Assembly (NCBI RefSeq): GCF_018873765.1
Contig: NC_057924.1
Span: 5,394,001-5,458,000 of the forward strand
DNA: 64,000 bases
Source of the DNA: Telopea speciosissima
Lineage: Eukaryota; Streptophyta; Magnoliopsida; Proteales; Proteaceae
Direction of reading: 5' to 3'
Shown: positions 1 to 12,300 of the stretch, piece by piece
Position numbering within the stretch: position 1 is the stretch's first letter
Layout of the letters: each line of letters opens with the position of its first letter
Translations under genes and position numbers: made by a program
Notes under the pieces: model-generated
Seen by the model: only the letters and a program-made list of their open reading frames with translations
The model's database searches: none
What the model was told of the DNA's origin: nothing

Positions 1-3000
1 GTTATCCCGGATCAGTTCTTATAGTTCTTGTCTTAGGATGAACAACTGGGAACTTTTAGAAATGGTAGACTTGTATATTTAATCTGAGATGAACAGAATC
101 AAATGTTTTGAGTTGGAACAGATGAGATCTTGTATTCTGAGTTGGGAAAGGCACAGTTATGCCGAAGCAGAGAGTCTGGAACAATTATGGTGTTTAGATT
201 GGTATCTTTTGATTGAGTAGGATGGAGTCATATGTTTTTGTTGGAATGGATGAAATCATGAATATTGAAATAAGAAGGATATGGTTGCCTTCTGGGAAGA
301 TTTGGAACAACTTGACATTTCTAATTAATCTTATATATATCTTTATGTACTTGCTTAATTCTCTCTTGTTTAAATCATTGTTGATAATTATGCTTGGTTA
401 TAATTGGTTCATTATTGTTTATGAATTTTAACATATAGTTACTCATTTATGACCTACCTAAGGCTCAACCAAGCAATTTCAAAGTTGTAGCTTAACAGCC
501 TATGGTTCAAGTCCTAAGTGCCATGTTGCCTATTATCTTCTAAGTTTTTGTTTCACCACAATCAGTCTTCTCCTATGTCTGCACATAATCATTTATATTC
601 TTGAAGATTTTTAGTTTAGAACCTAATTGTGGAGAGTAAATCAAGAGTCCGCGAGACTGTGGTCAGTGCAGAGCATCATTGCTCTGATACCATGTTGTCA
701 CACCCCTATCCCGACAAGGGATAAAATACAATATCAGGGTGTGATTGGGGTGACACGCGTCATCCCACCTCACCGCCAGGATCTCGATGCAGTGGCCAAC
801 TCACAGTCATAAACCAATATTATAATACAATAATATCAGAGTGCGAAAGATAAAGGAATATTACATTTCCAACGATCATAAAATAAGCGGAAGCGTTTAC
901 AGTAGTTACCTCATGTTCACACGGCTAAGTGATACATAAATAGTTTGGATGGATATCCCGAATGACCATAGCATAACTACCCCAAAACAAGTATAATAAT
1001 AAATATTTATACAAGGCACGTGGCCCCAAAAAAAACAAAAGAAGGGAACAAGTCCCAAGTATCAATACAGCCCGTAGGCACAATCATCATGGGCAACCAT
1101 CGCCATGATCCTCGCCACGTCTCGGCTCCACAAGAATCATCTCGCATCAAAATCTAAAAAGAATGTGTACACGGGGGTTAGCTCCACCGAGCTAGTGAGA
1201 GAGAAAAGGGGATGCACAATCACACAATCACAAATAGTCCATGGTGCATGCTATTATTAATTCATTTACCACCTAACACACAATGCTAAGTCAATGGGTA
1301 TATGCTATCGCAATAACTCGGGAAGACATTGTGGATCCTTCCATTCTCACCACAATGCAACCTCAATTATTACTATGGAGCCCGCGCCGATCGTAGTCAT
1401 CACCACCCAGAGGCGGACCCGATAACCATTACTACCCCCGGCCTGGCCTCTCTAACTCTCCACAGCAGAAGTGCCTGCTACCCAACACCTAAACCCCCGT
1501 TGGTAAGGGTCGTAGCATAGGGAACTGAGCCATTTACCACCTAACACACAATGCTAAGTCAATGGGTATATACTACTGCAATAACTCGGGAAGACATTGT
1601 GGATCCTTCCATTCTCACCACAATGCAACCTCAATTATTACTATGGAGCCCACGCCGGTCGTAGTCATCACCACCCAAGGGACTCCCGATAACCATTACT
1701 ACCCCCGGCCTGGCCTCTCTAACTCTCCACAGCAGCGAGTGCTCTCGGCTACCCAACACCTAAACCCCTGTTGGTAAGGGTCGTAGCATAGGAACGAGCC
1801 TAACCACGATATACTACATGAATCCTATCGTGTTGAGAGGTACATCCGGGTGTGTCAGCGTCCCATTCCATCTAACACCCGGTACCAAGACAACACGGCG
1901 CATACTGAAAGAATGAGATGCAATATACAATTCCACGTACACGGGGTTCCGGTGCAGACTTCCCGGCACCGTAACCCAACACAAATTCATATCATCCAAA
2001 TCATCATCATCGAATAAGAATAAATGCAAATATGCAATCATGCTTGAATGATAATGTCACAATATAATTCATAAATGCATGAATAAGCAATAGTAAACAA
2101 GCTCAACAATACACCCAAACCCACTCACCAATTACTTCAAATGGAGTTTGTATAAGCGCAACGATTCCCGCTCAAAATCACCCCATTGCACATATGTTGG
2201 CGCCTATGGAAGTGAATAAGAGTGTGAGAGAGTGTAGGGAGGCCTCATAGAGAAACCCCACCGTTTACATAAGTTATAAGCCTTAAAACGCATCGGAGGC
2301 AACGTCGGACTCAGAGCTCCTGCTCCGACCTTGCCTCCGACCTTCCCCGCAGCTCGGACACATCGGAGGCAAACATCGGACTCACGCAGTCTTGCCTCCG
2401 ATGCAACCCAAGTGTGATTTCAAGGTCTTTAAAAGCCCAGGGTTGTCCCATTTGGTTCTCTAAGCCCCAAGGGACTAGGGAGGGGTGTCTTGGAGTCTAT
2501 TTGGGTCTTAGAAACACCCAACATTCAAAGATTTAAGGGGGTTTAAAGGATCAAAAGCTCAAAAATCCAGATTTGGGGTTTTCTTTGGTGGTTGAAGCTT
2601 TAGAATCAAATAGATTCAGCAAGAGGTCAAACTAGAGGTCTTTATAGGATTGTAATGAAAATGGGATAGCATCCTACAAGGGGAAACTACACATGGCTCG
2701 AGCTAACCCTTTGGGTTTCCAAAAAGAAATCCCCATCTTGGGGCTGCAACCAACGAACCACCCAAGCTCAAACGAGCAAGGGGGAAGAGAGAAAAATGGG
2801 GGAAAAGGGCACTTGGCTTACCTGGTTTGAGGTACACACGAGGTGCCCTCTTTAAAGCTCCAAACCCAGAGCCGTTTCCTTCTTCTTCTTCCCCTTCCTT
2901 CTCCTCCTTCTCCTCCTCTCTTCAAAGCTCTCCTCTCCTTTCACGATTAGGTTAGGAAAGAGAAAGAAAAAAGAAAGACTAAGGAATAGTCTTACCCCTC

Positions 3001-3481
3001 TCTCTCATATAGACTTCACATTTATTGGCCTATTTGGATAAGGCCTCATAAGTGTAACCTAGGGTCTATTTGGGTAGGGTCAAACATGGCAGGGCACCAA
3101 TAGCACCTTAGCCACGTGGTCTCACCCACAAGGGTCCTTGTTAGCGCATTGGATGCGGGGTCGGAGGCAGCAGTAACCTTGCCTCCGATGCGAGTAGGAA
3201 GGTGGTTCCCACCATAAGAGGTCGGGGCCTTTGGACCACACTTCGAGGGCTTTGAGAGGGCAGTAAGCACACAACAAAATTTGGTCAACTACTTACCCCT
3301 GACACGTCAAGGTGCAACCTCCGTGGTCCCGACTAGTTTCCACAGGCAACCTCGTACTATGGTCAATATAGCTGGGTTTGACCACCAGTGAGAACAACTC
3401 ACCGGCATACGTGGCAGTGATAACTACACGTCACGGGGAAGAATTAATAATTAATTATACTCCTGGGGTGCGGGTATAACA
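1..3481 (-). mobile_element. LTR retrotransposon (probably Ty3/gypsy), partial: 5' LTR, PBS and start of internal region
   Basis: Read on the minus strand, a long LTR runs from 3481 (TGTTATACCCGC) to 693 (GGTGTGACAACA), so it has TG...CA ends with a short inverted TGTT/AACA. Immediately inside it, at 692-681, is TGGTATCAGAGC, the usual primer-binding site complementary to initiator tRNA-Met. Positions 680-1 are then the 5' untranslated part of the internal region, and gag/pol would lie left of the window. The LTR is about 2.79 kb, which is long, and its TGTCACACCCC-type end resembles plant gypsy LTRs; the superfamily is inferred, not shown by coding sequence. It contains a 268-bp tandem duplication and several copies of a CGGAGGCAA motif (2290-2400, 3165-3185). 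Short ORFs inside it look meaningless. Confidence 0.75.
1263..1797. repeat. Tandem duplication of about 268 bp inside the LTR
   Basis: The stretch starting CATTTACCACCTAACACACA at 1263 recurs at 1531 and both copies continue in parallel through the same ACTCGGGAAGACATT and CCCCCGGCCTGG blocks to about 1797. Differences are a few substitutions and short indels. Confidence 0.85.
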
Positions 3482-3815
3482 GATAGAGTAAGGAATGAAC
3501 ATATTAGAGCTGAGTTGGGGGTGGCCCCGATTCATGATAAGCTACGAGAGAGTCATTTGAGGTAGCATGGTCCATGTCCAACAGAGGCCTTGGGATGCAC
3601 TAGTACGGAAGAGTGATTTGATTCAAATTGAAGGGACTAAAAGAGCCAAGGGCAGGCCTAGACTAACCATAGGAGAAGTGGTGAGGAAAGACATGTATAG
3701 CTTTAGGCCTAGTATCATGTATGACGTCGAATAAAGCTGACTGGAGAGCAAGGATCCATGTGGCCAACCCCATTTAGTTGGGATAAGGCTATGATGTTGT
3801 TGTTGTTGTAAAGAA
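3482..3815 (+). mobile_element. RTE-type LINE, 3' tail fragment (copy 1)
   Basis: Degenerate coding for the C-terminal end of an RTE-clade reverse transcriptase ORF: IRAELGVAPIHDKLRES-like, then LRW.HV, DLIQIEGTKRA, GRPR.T, and the terminal ADW.ARIHVANPI-like block before a stop. It ends in a (TTG)n tail at 3795-3809, typical of RTE elements. The left edge abuts the LTR end at 3481 in mid-ORF, so the LTR element landed inside this LINE. Frameshifts are present. Confidence 0.75.
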
Positions 3816-6385
3816 CAGAATACCTTATATAACAAAATCTTAAAAAATATATATATAAAAAAGGGGGAAAAAGGATGCTTTAATTGTAAGTGTTATGAAC
3901 TCTATACAAATGGATGCCCTACCTCAAAGCCACCTGCTGAGATGGAAGAATGTACTATATAGATGTCAAATGCCACAACATCTTTCTGAACCAAAGGCTC
4001 TGAATGACAAATCTGTGATTGATAACAAGGGTCTTCTTCCTCTTGGATCTAAGAAGGTATCGATCATTAATCTCATATTGCAAGACCCATAATTAGGTCT
4101 GTAAAAGGGTCAGACTTTAACCAGATCTGTATCAATATTTGGTTTGTTAAGCCGATTACGGATATGTCAATATCTGGTCTGATTAACATGTGGACTGGTT
4201 AATAATGTCTTCTATCAGTCATATGAACAAGTATACATGTATATCTGATAATAATATATGCATATGGTTATATAAATCAACTAGATATACTAAGGATGGC
4301 GCATATAGCTTTTATAATCAGCAACGTATACGTATTAAAAATAAACAGGTTGGGTATCCAGTATTTTTAAAAATATAATTTGTAAGTATATTTTCATTTT
4401 TAATAATATAATTTGTAAGTATATTTTTATTTTTAATAATATAATTTGTAAGTATATTTTCAGCTTGTACAAACTACATAATCTGTACTCTTTCGTGTGT
4501 GTGGATGTGTACTGTGTTGTGTTTGTGTTTTTATCATCACAAGTATAAATAAGTACTACCATTACAAACATATATGATATACACAAGAGTTTGTTAGGTT
4601 GTTGATGTAGGACAAAACATGAAGAAAAGAGGCCAAAACTCTGTTCACGTCACAGCCTCTTATTTTGGCTTGGTGAGAACATTCCTTGAAGAATTGTGGG
4701 GGCAGATTAGTCTTTTAAGTATTAGTGATTCAAGTCCTTAAGTGTAAGGCAATTTTGTCATTCTTCTAAAGCTAATAAGTTGAACTGATGGGAAGCACAG
4801 GCTGGAGATTTCGGCTGCAGCAATTAAGTCATCCAAGTGGGTCCCACAAGGAGATTTGAAGACTTAAGAAAATTTAGAAGATTTTATTATGTTTCTATTT
4901 TATTTCAGTCCTAGTTAATTAGAATAGTTTCTATTTTCATGGTGCAACTTATTATGTTAAGTTTCTATTTCTCTTCTTACTTGAGGTGCAAGTATGCCTC
5001 TCCCCACAATTTACATAGATTGAATGAAAAATTTGCTTGTTATAAAGTATGATTGTTTTTCAAGTATGTGTGACTTGAAGGACTGAAGGAGCCTGACTGG
5101 GAGAGCCAAATCTATCTATCCTCCAACCTTCTATTTTCTATCTTCTCCATCTTCTCTGTTTCTCCATCGATTTCTGAGTGCTGCTGTGATATTGTGACTG
5201 CTCCAACCATTGAGAAGACCATCCGGGTGCTACCACTGCTGCTGCTGTTCTTCAATAAGGAGGATGAATCACTTTGCTGCTGCCTCTGCAATTCCAGATT
5301 TGGTGCTGTGACTTGTGGATATCATATCTCAATAAGTAACCATCAGTTTTGGTTGATTTTTGGAGCACACAACCTCCCCACCACCTCCTCCTCTCGACCG
5401 CAGTTTGAGAAGATTCTGCCGGCTAGTTAGGCCTGTAGGCTTAACCTTGTAATTTGGGAAATCTCTCATATCTCACAATTCAACCAGTACAATTGGCTGA
5501 GACTTTCAGCAGAGGGTTATCTCCACTCCTTCACTCGATCTGTACAGGAACTCAAGTCCAGCACTATTTGGAGGTTTTTCCATAACCTTCTATTTTGGTG
5601 TTTCACTGATATCTCCACATCAGGCCATCAGAACTGAACCAAATTTGGAGTCAAGCATCCCCTTACGCCAAGTTGGGTAACCATCACTTGGCTGGTTTAC
5701 CTAGAAACCCTAATTTTCTAATTCTGAGTGTGTTCATATTTCAAATTTTTTGTGGGTTTTTGGGACTAGTATCCTAGTCTTACATTATTTGTCCCTCCCC
5801 CCAAACCCCCCCCAAAAAAAAAAAAAAAAATATTTTAATCCTTACTTGGATATCTGATATCTTGACGCAATATTTTGATATCAAATGGATCTGAATATCG
5901 ATTAGCTCCATATGACCCATCAGATCTTAGATATCCAGTTAAATAATCAGAGAGAATACACAAATAGGTATACTTGGTCCATATTCAGTCCATCTAAAGC
6001 CCTAACCAAGATGGAGCTTATGCATCTACCACCTCAAATCAGACTTCCTGCACAATGAGGCAGGGCAAAAAAAAGAAGAAGAGCAGTTTCCTCATGTCCA
6101 ACATCCTCAACTGCTATTAATGTTTAGAAAATAAAGACAGAAAGTTTAAGTAACTCCATCAAGTACTCAACCAAGACTAAGTCAACTTGATCATGGTCTG
6201 CAACTTTATTGCATCAAACCTGTAACTTAACCTTGCTTTTAAAAGTACAAACACTAACAAAAAATTGATTTTGAGATGGAAAAGTATCAAGAAGCATATT
6301 AAACTTGAAAATGGTTAAGAAGTGTAATATCATATAGATGTAGCAAAAACCAATAGTTGGAGTTTAAGACAGGATTAATGCCCAC
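3816..6385. other. No gene recognised; AT-rich repeat-derived DNA, possibly intron 8 of the RAD16-like gene
   Basis: If the RAD16-like gene continues to the left, this lies within its eighth intron. I found no match to the next expected exons (VDHPYLV, RING finger, WWNP, HRIGQ) on the minus strand. It holds a 33-bp tandem repeat at 4374-4461, a GATATCTGA-rich stretch at 4100-4200 echoed at 5840-5945 (possible ends of one degraded DNA transposon), and a C8-A17 run near 5808-5830. Confidence 0.4.
4374..4461. repeat. 33-bp tandem repeat, about 2.7 copies
   Basis: The unit begins TATAATTTGTAAGTATATTT and restarts at 4374, 4407 and 4440; copies differ at one or two bases. Confidence 0.85.
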
Positions 6386-9300
6386 CTGTCGCAATCTTGT
6401 AAGGAGTTGAAATATGTGCATGAAATTATTCAATATGGTTCGATTTTCAACATATCTGCCAATTACAGAGCGCATCATATAGAAACTTGTCCAGGAACTG
6501 CTTAAACATAATACAAGAATTAACCAACAACATGAGAACACTTGTAAAGCAGCATGATATTTAGTAGTATCACAATCAATCAGAACTCTCACCCACTGGA
6601 CTACCTATTGTGGGGAATCTTCAATTATTTTGGTCCTCTGGGGCTTTGTTCAATAGTCTTAAGAAACAGTTGAAGTACAGAAAGAAAAGATATACTCAAA
6701 AACAAGGAATAGAAAAGCTATAAGTATGGAAAGAATAGGAAAATTACCATATACCAACAAAAAATATTGTTGAACTTTGGCAGTGTTCGAGGTATATATG
6801 TTGTCATTGTTGGCAACAGTACATTGGTGTTGGCATTGGGATGTGTTGGAAGTGTTAAAGATGAGCTTGGGGTGATTTGCATGTGTTTGGTTGAGTTTTG
6901 ATGCCCAAGGGCATTTTGGTAATTTTAATTTGGCCTCAATACAGTTGATGACGTGTTCAGTATGTGTTTGATGAGTTTCAGATGCTTTCGAGTTGATTCG
7001 GTATATATTTGATGTGTTTTTATGGCTTGAGGGTGTTTTCATAATTTTCTCTAGCCTTGACATGATAGGCATCGTGCTCGGGTGCGCATTGATGCAGTTG
7101 TTATATCTTGAATGAGTTCGGTAAGTTTGACATGTGTAGTTTACATGATGATGAGTTGCTTGTAGTTTTCAATATGGGTGTGGGTCCACATGAAGAAGCT
7201 GATGTGGCAAAAATCAAGGCCACATGGCCTGTGAAGAGGCTCGGGTTAGCAGCTGGGCAGCAGGGGTTCAGAGATGCATGATTGGGCATCGATGTCTGCT
7301 CGCATGAGCGTCAAAATGGTTCCATGGCACACACGCATGGGCAGCATTGGGCCATAAGGCCAAGGTCTGGGCAGCAAGGCACTTTGCCATGCACACATGC
7401 ATAGGCAGCTGCAGGGGCTATGGCCTTTATATATAGCTCAAGTCATGCGTCAAGGGCAATATTGAGGCCTTGTGTGCAGGCAAGGGGCATGGTCACCGCG
7501 CGCACAGCCTGGCAATGCCAGACATGTGCACAAAGTCTTCATGCCTTAGTTTTTTTTGAAGCCTTTTGCCTCCAGAAGCTAATGGAGACCCATTTCCTAC
7601 AGAGACCCATTAAAGCAAAATCACAAAACCGGTAACCCCAATAAATAAAGGTTAAAAGGCGGAGGGGCCTCGAAGAAATTTCACAAATTGGCACGGGGGC
7701 TCAGTGTAATTATGAACAGTTTGGTCCAATACAAGCGGACAGCCCAGATCGAACCACGTCGGCATAAATGCTGATCGAATGGTATGTGAGTGTGAAAGTG
7801 CGTCAGATCCAGGCACGGCCTTCATTATTGGGCAGCACAAATATGCCTTGGTAAGCCGTGATGTGTGGGAAATCTGTTTCGCTCGAGATTCCATTCCATG
7901 AGTTTTTATTGGTCGCACAGAGATGAAATTGAATGTGGCGTCACATCTGTCACTTTGTCAGAGGTCTGAGTTGATTGAGTGCTTGGTCAGTGTACCATGC
8001 ACAGCACCCTAGATTCTTCTTTATGATCTGTCTATGGTTGGTAATGATGCTGCAAGCTTTGTCAGATCCGATGGCTCATGTCTCAGGCGCATGAATCTCG
8101 AGGATCCAACGGTCTTTATGGCAGCTGACAGTGTCGTGACGCTACATTGAGCACGACTTTAAATAGTGTGTTTCCAAATGTCACTAAAAATTGCTCGAAA
8201 TGCTAGAAATGCCCCTGGAATGTCAAATGACCATAACTTTTAGCTTGGATTTGGGTGTTCCAAGTTGCAGATTTCTCACAAGAATGAGAGGAATTGGCTG
8301 GAATGGAGAGATAGAGCTCAAGGGTGACCTAGAAATTAAAATCTGAGGTTCTTTGGTGTTGGCGTCATTTGGAGGATTGGGTTCATCTTCTTCAAGCTTG
8401 ATCACATCATTGAAGGTCTCAAGAGCATGGTGGAGCTTATGGTTCTTGTTATGTGTGGAGAACTTCAAGTGGCTAGCCCACTCAGGTGATTTCTTCCCAA
8501 CTTTTACATTCTTAGATCCTAGATGGTGATGAATGTTATTGTAAATGCCTAGTTGATCTGAGTTGGGATTGGGATTTTATTTCAACCACTTTATTGCATT
8601 GTAATACCCTTATGAGTAGTTTCTCACTAGGTGTTTGATAAAAATCCTAGACGGACCTAGGTACTCATATTTGGGGCTGTGAGTGATTGGGGTAGTTGTC
8701 CTTCGTCTTTGTACGATCAAGGACTGAAGCCATATCTGTTGTTGCAGTGTTGGAGAGTATTTGTGCAAATATGCAACCCAATATGGGTATTGCACCGTGG
8801 ATGTAGGGTTATTGCCGAACCACGTATATCTATGTGTTGTGGATCATCGCTTGTGTTTTGTGAAGTGTTGTGGTGTGTGCAGAGTGGGTGTGTTACTCCT
8901 GGTAGGCCTTCCTTACCAATCTTGGTGGAAGTCAGGGGTACACACAAACTCTAGCTGGCCAATGGGGTGCCCCAGCTAGTGGTGCTTACAGTTCACTTAG
9001 ATCAGCTCTTGGCAGCCAGTGTGTGTGTGTGCAGTGATCAGTTGACTGTCAGTGGGACTTGGCTTTTGGGAACGAATTTAAAAGACTACTGATTCACCCC
9101 CTCTCAGTAGTAAAGTCTATTACAACAAATAGATTAAAAGAAAATTATTTAATACCATTAAAAGTATGGAAAAAACTTAAGGATTTCATGTTGACAGTTT
9201 AGAGAATCAACAACTTTCTTACACTCTTATATTTAATACTGTCTATTAGTTGTTAATGTCTATACTTGTCTTTTGTATCCGTCAAGCGGTTACATTGTCA

Positions 9301-12300
9301 TTATATACAACTATGAAATTAATAAAAAAATATGTGCACCGATGGGAGAATTAGTTATATCAATTCCCTTGCTCTCTCTCTCTCTCTCTCTCCTATTCTT
9401 TGTATTCTTTGTCTTCCATTCTCTATTCTGTAGATTGAAACCTAGGCTAGAGTTCTTGTCACACAAACTCAGAAAAAATACAGACCACATTCATGTGATA
9501 TTAAAAAGGGGGTGGAATTCTAAGTCATAATTTATAGTAAATATATTAATTTTTTTTTTGAAGATCGTATAAGGCATTGCAAGATTTTAGAGGTGTAAAG
9601 GATTGTAGTTAATGTACATCCCTAAAGCACTATGGCAGAAGGTGAGAGGAGAGGTGGGTGCTGATTCAAGAGGAATGTGGAAGTTTTGGTTCTAAAAAAC
9701 TGGATGGATTAGCAGCCAGAAGAACATTTACATAGAAAATATTTACATATCCATGAACACAGGATAGAGGTGTAATATTTAAAACATTTATGAGATCAAA
9801 TTCCTTGTTTTCAAAAGACTGGGAAAAGAAATGGTAGTAAAATATGAGGATGGGATGTTCTGAAATTAATAAGGGAAAGCTAAAGCAAGATCAAAGAGGC
9901 TTCCTTCAGTTGGTAGCCAAAGCTAGAGCTCAGGTTTTGGAGGAAAATTTTCATGGAATGAACAGATGAGGAGTAAAATCCAACATTAACAAAAAAAATT
10001 GTTGGAATATGTAAACCAGAATACCATGGGAGTATTCTGGTCTTTTTGGGGGTACTTTAATTCTTATGTTATTAGGTATTTCCTGCTGCTCTTATAGAGT
10101 CAGTTAGTTAGGGGTATTACTGTCTATTCCAGTCCCTATGTAATGTTCCTCTCTATTATAAATAGAGGGGCTTGCCTATCAATAAAACTAAGCTATTCCA
10201 TTCTCTCATTCTCTCTTTCTAACCCACAATTATGCCAACATGGTATCAGAGCAGGTCTGATCTAGGTTAGAGAACAAGGAAAAACCCTCCTCCTTCTCTT
10301 CAATCGACTACTCCCTCCTTTCTCTCTTTCTCGGCTTCTCCTTCTTCTGTTTTTTTCTTCTTCTCATCCTTGTAAGGGGGCAGCACTAATGAGGTAATCA
10401 AAGCATCCAATGATTTAGTTGCTGCCCTCCTCCCATACTACCCTTTTTTTATTAAAAAATTCTGTTCGAAATCTGCTAGAACCATACCTGCGATATTAGA
10501 GCTTTCCAGAATTTTTTGGAGATCTGATTTCTATCACTAATGAGGGCTGATCCTCCATTGTTGGAGACTCCTATGCACCCTTTTCCAGCACTTTTCTACC
10601 CTATTCCATTGTCCTCCTTCCTTTTTTATTTTTTTTCCATCTTTAATTAACCTTTCTAGGCTTGATACCCTAATCGATCTCAACTTGTCAGGGTTTTTCA
10701 AAACCCTGACTCCAATCGATTTTAGGGTTTCTCTTTTCAGATGCAGCTGATTTTTTAGGGGTGATTCACTACTACTATTTGCCCTACTTGACCTGAATTT
10801 GGATCCTTTCTGATGGCTGGATTAGTTTCTACAGCAAAGCCTCCTTAACCTTCTAATTTGGTTACCTGCTAAAACCCTGACAATACCCTGACTCCAATCG
10901 AATTTAGGGTTACAGGTTTCAGCTTTTGCTGATTTTTGGAGGGCTGATTACTTCCATTACAAGGACCAATCGACCTCAATTTGCACCTATCCAAGCTTTT
11001 TTGAAGACCCCTACCCCAATCGATATCTTCTTTTCAGGGTTTTCTAAAACCCTGATAAAAATCGATTTGGGATAAGGATGTTTGTTGCTGTTGTAGTGCT
11101 TTGGAGGTGGGTCTAACATTACAAGAGAACTCTACTTCAACAGTTAATGGCTTGAAGAAGGTCTTTTTTGCTGCTGTAGTGTTGTAATACTGCCCTACTT
11201 TTCTGCAATTTCTGGAGTCTCTCCCTCTTGAAGAACAAGTCTCATACTAACTGGAGTTTGGTTGTTCACATTGGAGGTCCCATTCAAGCAAAACTAATCA
11301 ACATCTATTGCAAGTCTACATCAGCAATTACAGCCCCCTTTCCCTATATCAATCTCAATTTCAGGGTTTTCCAAAACCTTGACTACAATCGATTCTAGGG
11401 ATTGGGCTGTTCTATCAAGCTAATTTTTTTAGGAGAGTCTTATACATATCACAGGAGTATTCAACCCAAGTTTCAGCATCATTCATGGAGTTTTTTGAAA
11501 AAAAATTCAGGTTTCACTCTTATGGCTCGATTTCTTCAACTATCAACCTATTCTTTTATTAGTTCCTATGTGGCTGGCTGCTTCAACTACTATTGGATCT
11601 GTTGAGTTATTTATCTTACACTTGCTGGGTCTATTGAGCTTTACTACATACCTTGCTTGTTCTATTGAGTGGCTTCTGTAACCATGACTGGTTGATATGT
11701 TATTGCTGCCCTGTTCTTGAGATTGAGTATCCTACTATTGGAGATCGAATTTCTTTCATTGTTGAATACTCGAATCTACTACCTTGGAGATCAGTTTATT
11801 TGGGATTACAACAGTGTGTTCCATAGTTATTGGTTGCAACTACGAACCTATTCAGTTGTGTGAAGTTTTCTCTACTAATTCAAATCCAGCTTACTTTAAG
11901 AGCTTGATCCTAGCATTGTTCACTAATTCAGATCTGATCCAAGTTTTTTGAAGTTTATTACATCAATTTTGCCTAGATATCTTCGTCAGTTCTATTTAGC
12001 ATGTGGGAGTTTACAAATTGGAGTTTTGCACACTGGTTCTTCCGTGTTTGAAGATTGATCAAGCCTTGAAGATTGAAGTCTTTCCTTACTTCAAATCAGA
12101 TCTGTTTGCTTATCAGATTTGACTATTGGAGTTTGGTGTCTCTCCCCTGCAGGAGTTTCCATCTAAGGAGTTTATTTGATCGTTTGAAGCTGGTTGACAA
12201 TTTATATTTTGCAATGTTTTTCCCCATATCGCACTGCTTTTTTTTACTTCACCACCTCCCATACCATACCTTTGGCATATATCCAGAACCACTTTGGAAG

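Noticed and set aside
1260-1800. CRISPR-like regular repeat
   Set aside because: Only two long units of 268 bp, inside an LTR of a plant retrotransposon; no spacer structure.
4594-5800. Possible copia LTR
   Set aside because: TGTTAGG near the left and CTTGAGG-like tracts occur, but no second copy, PBS or PPT could be matched.
6659-7072. 137-codon minus ORF (His/Asn/Thr-rich)
   Set aside because: Low-complexity composition and no motif; lies in intron 7 of the RAD16-like gene.
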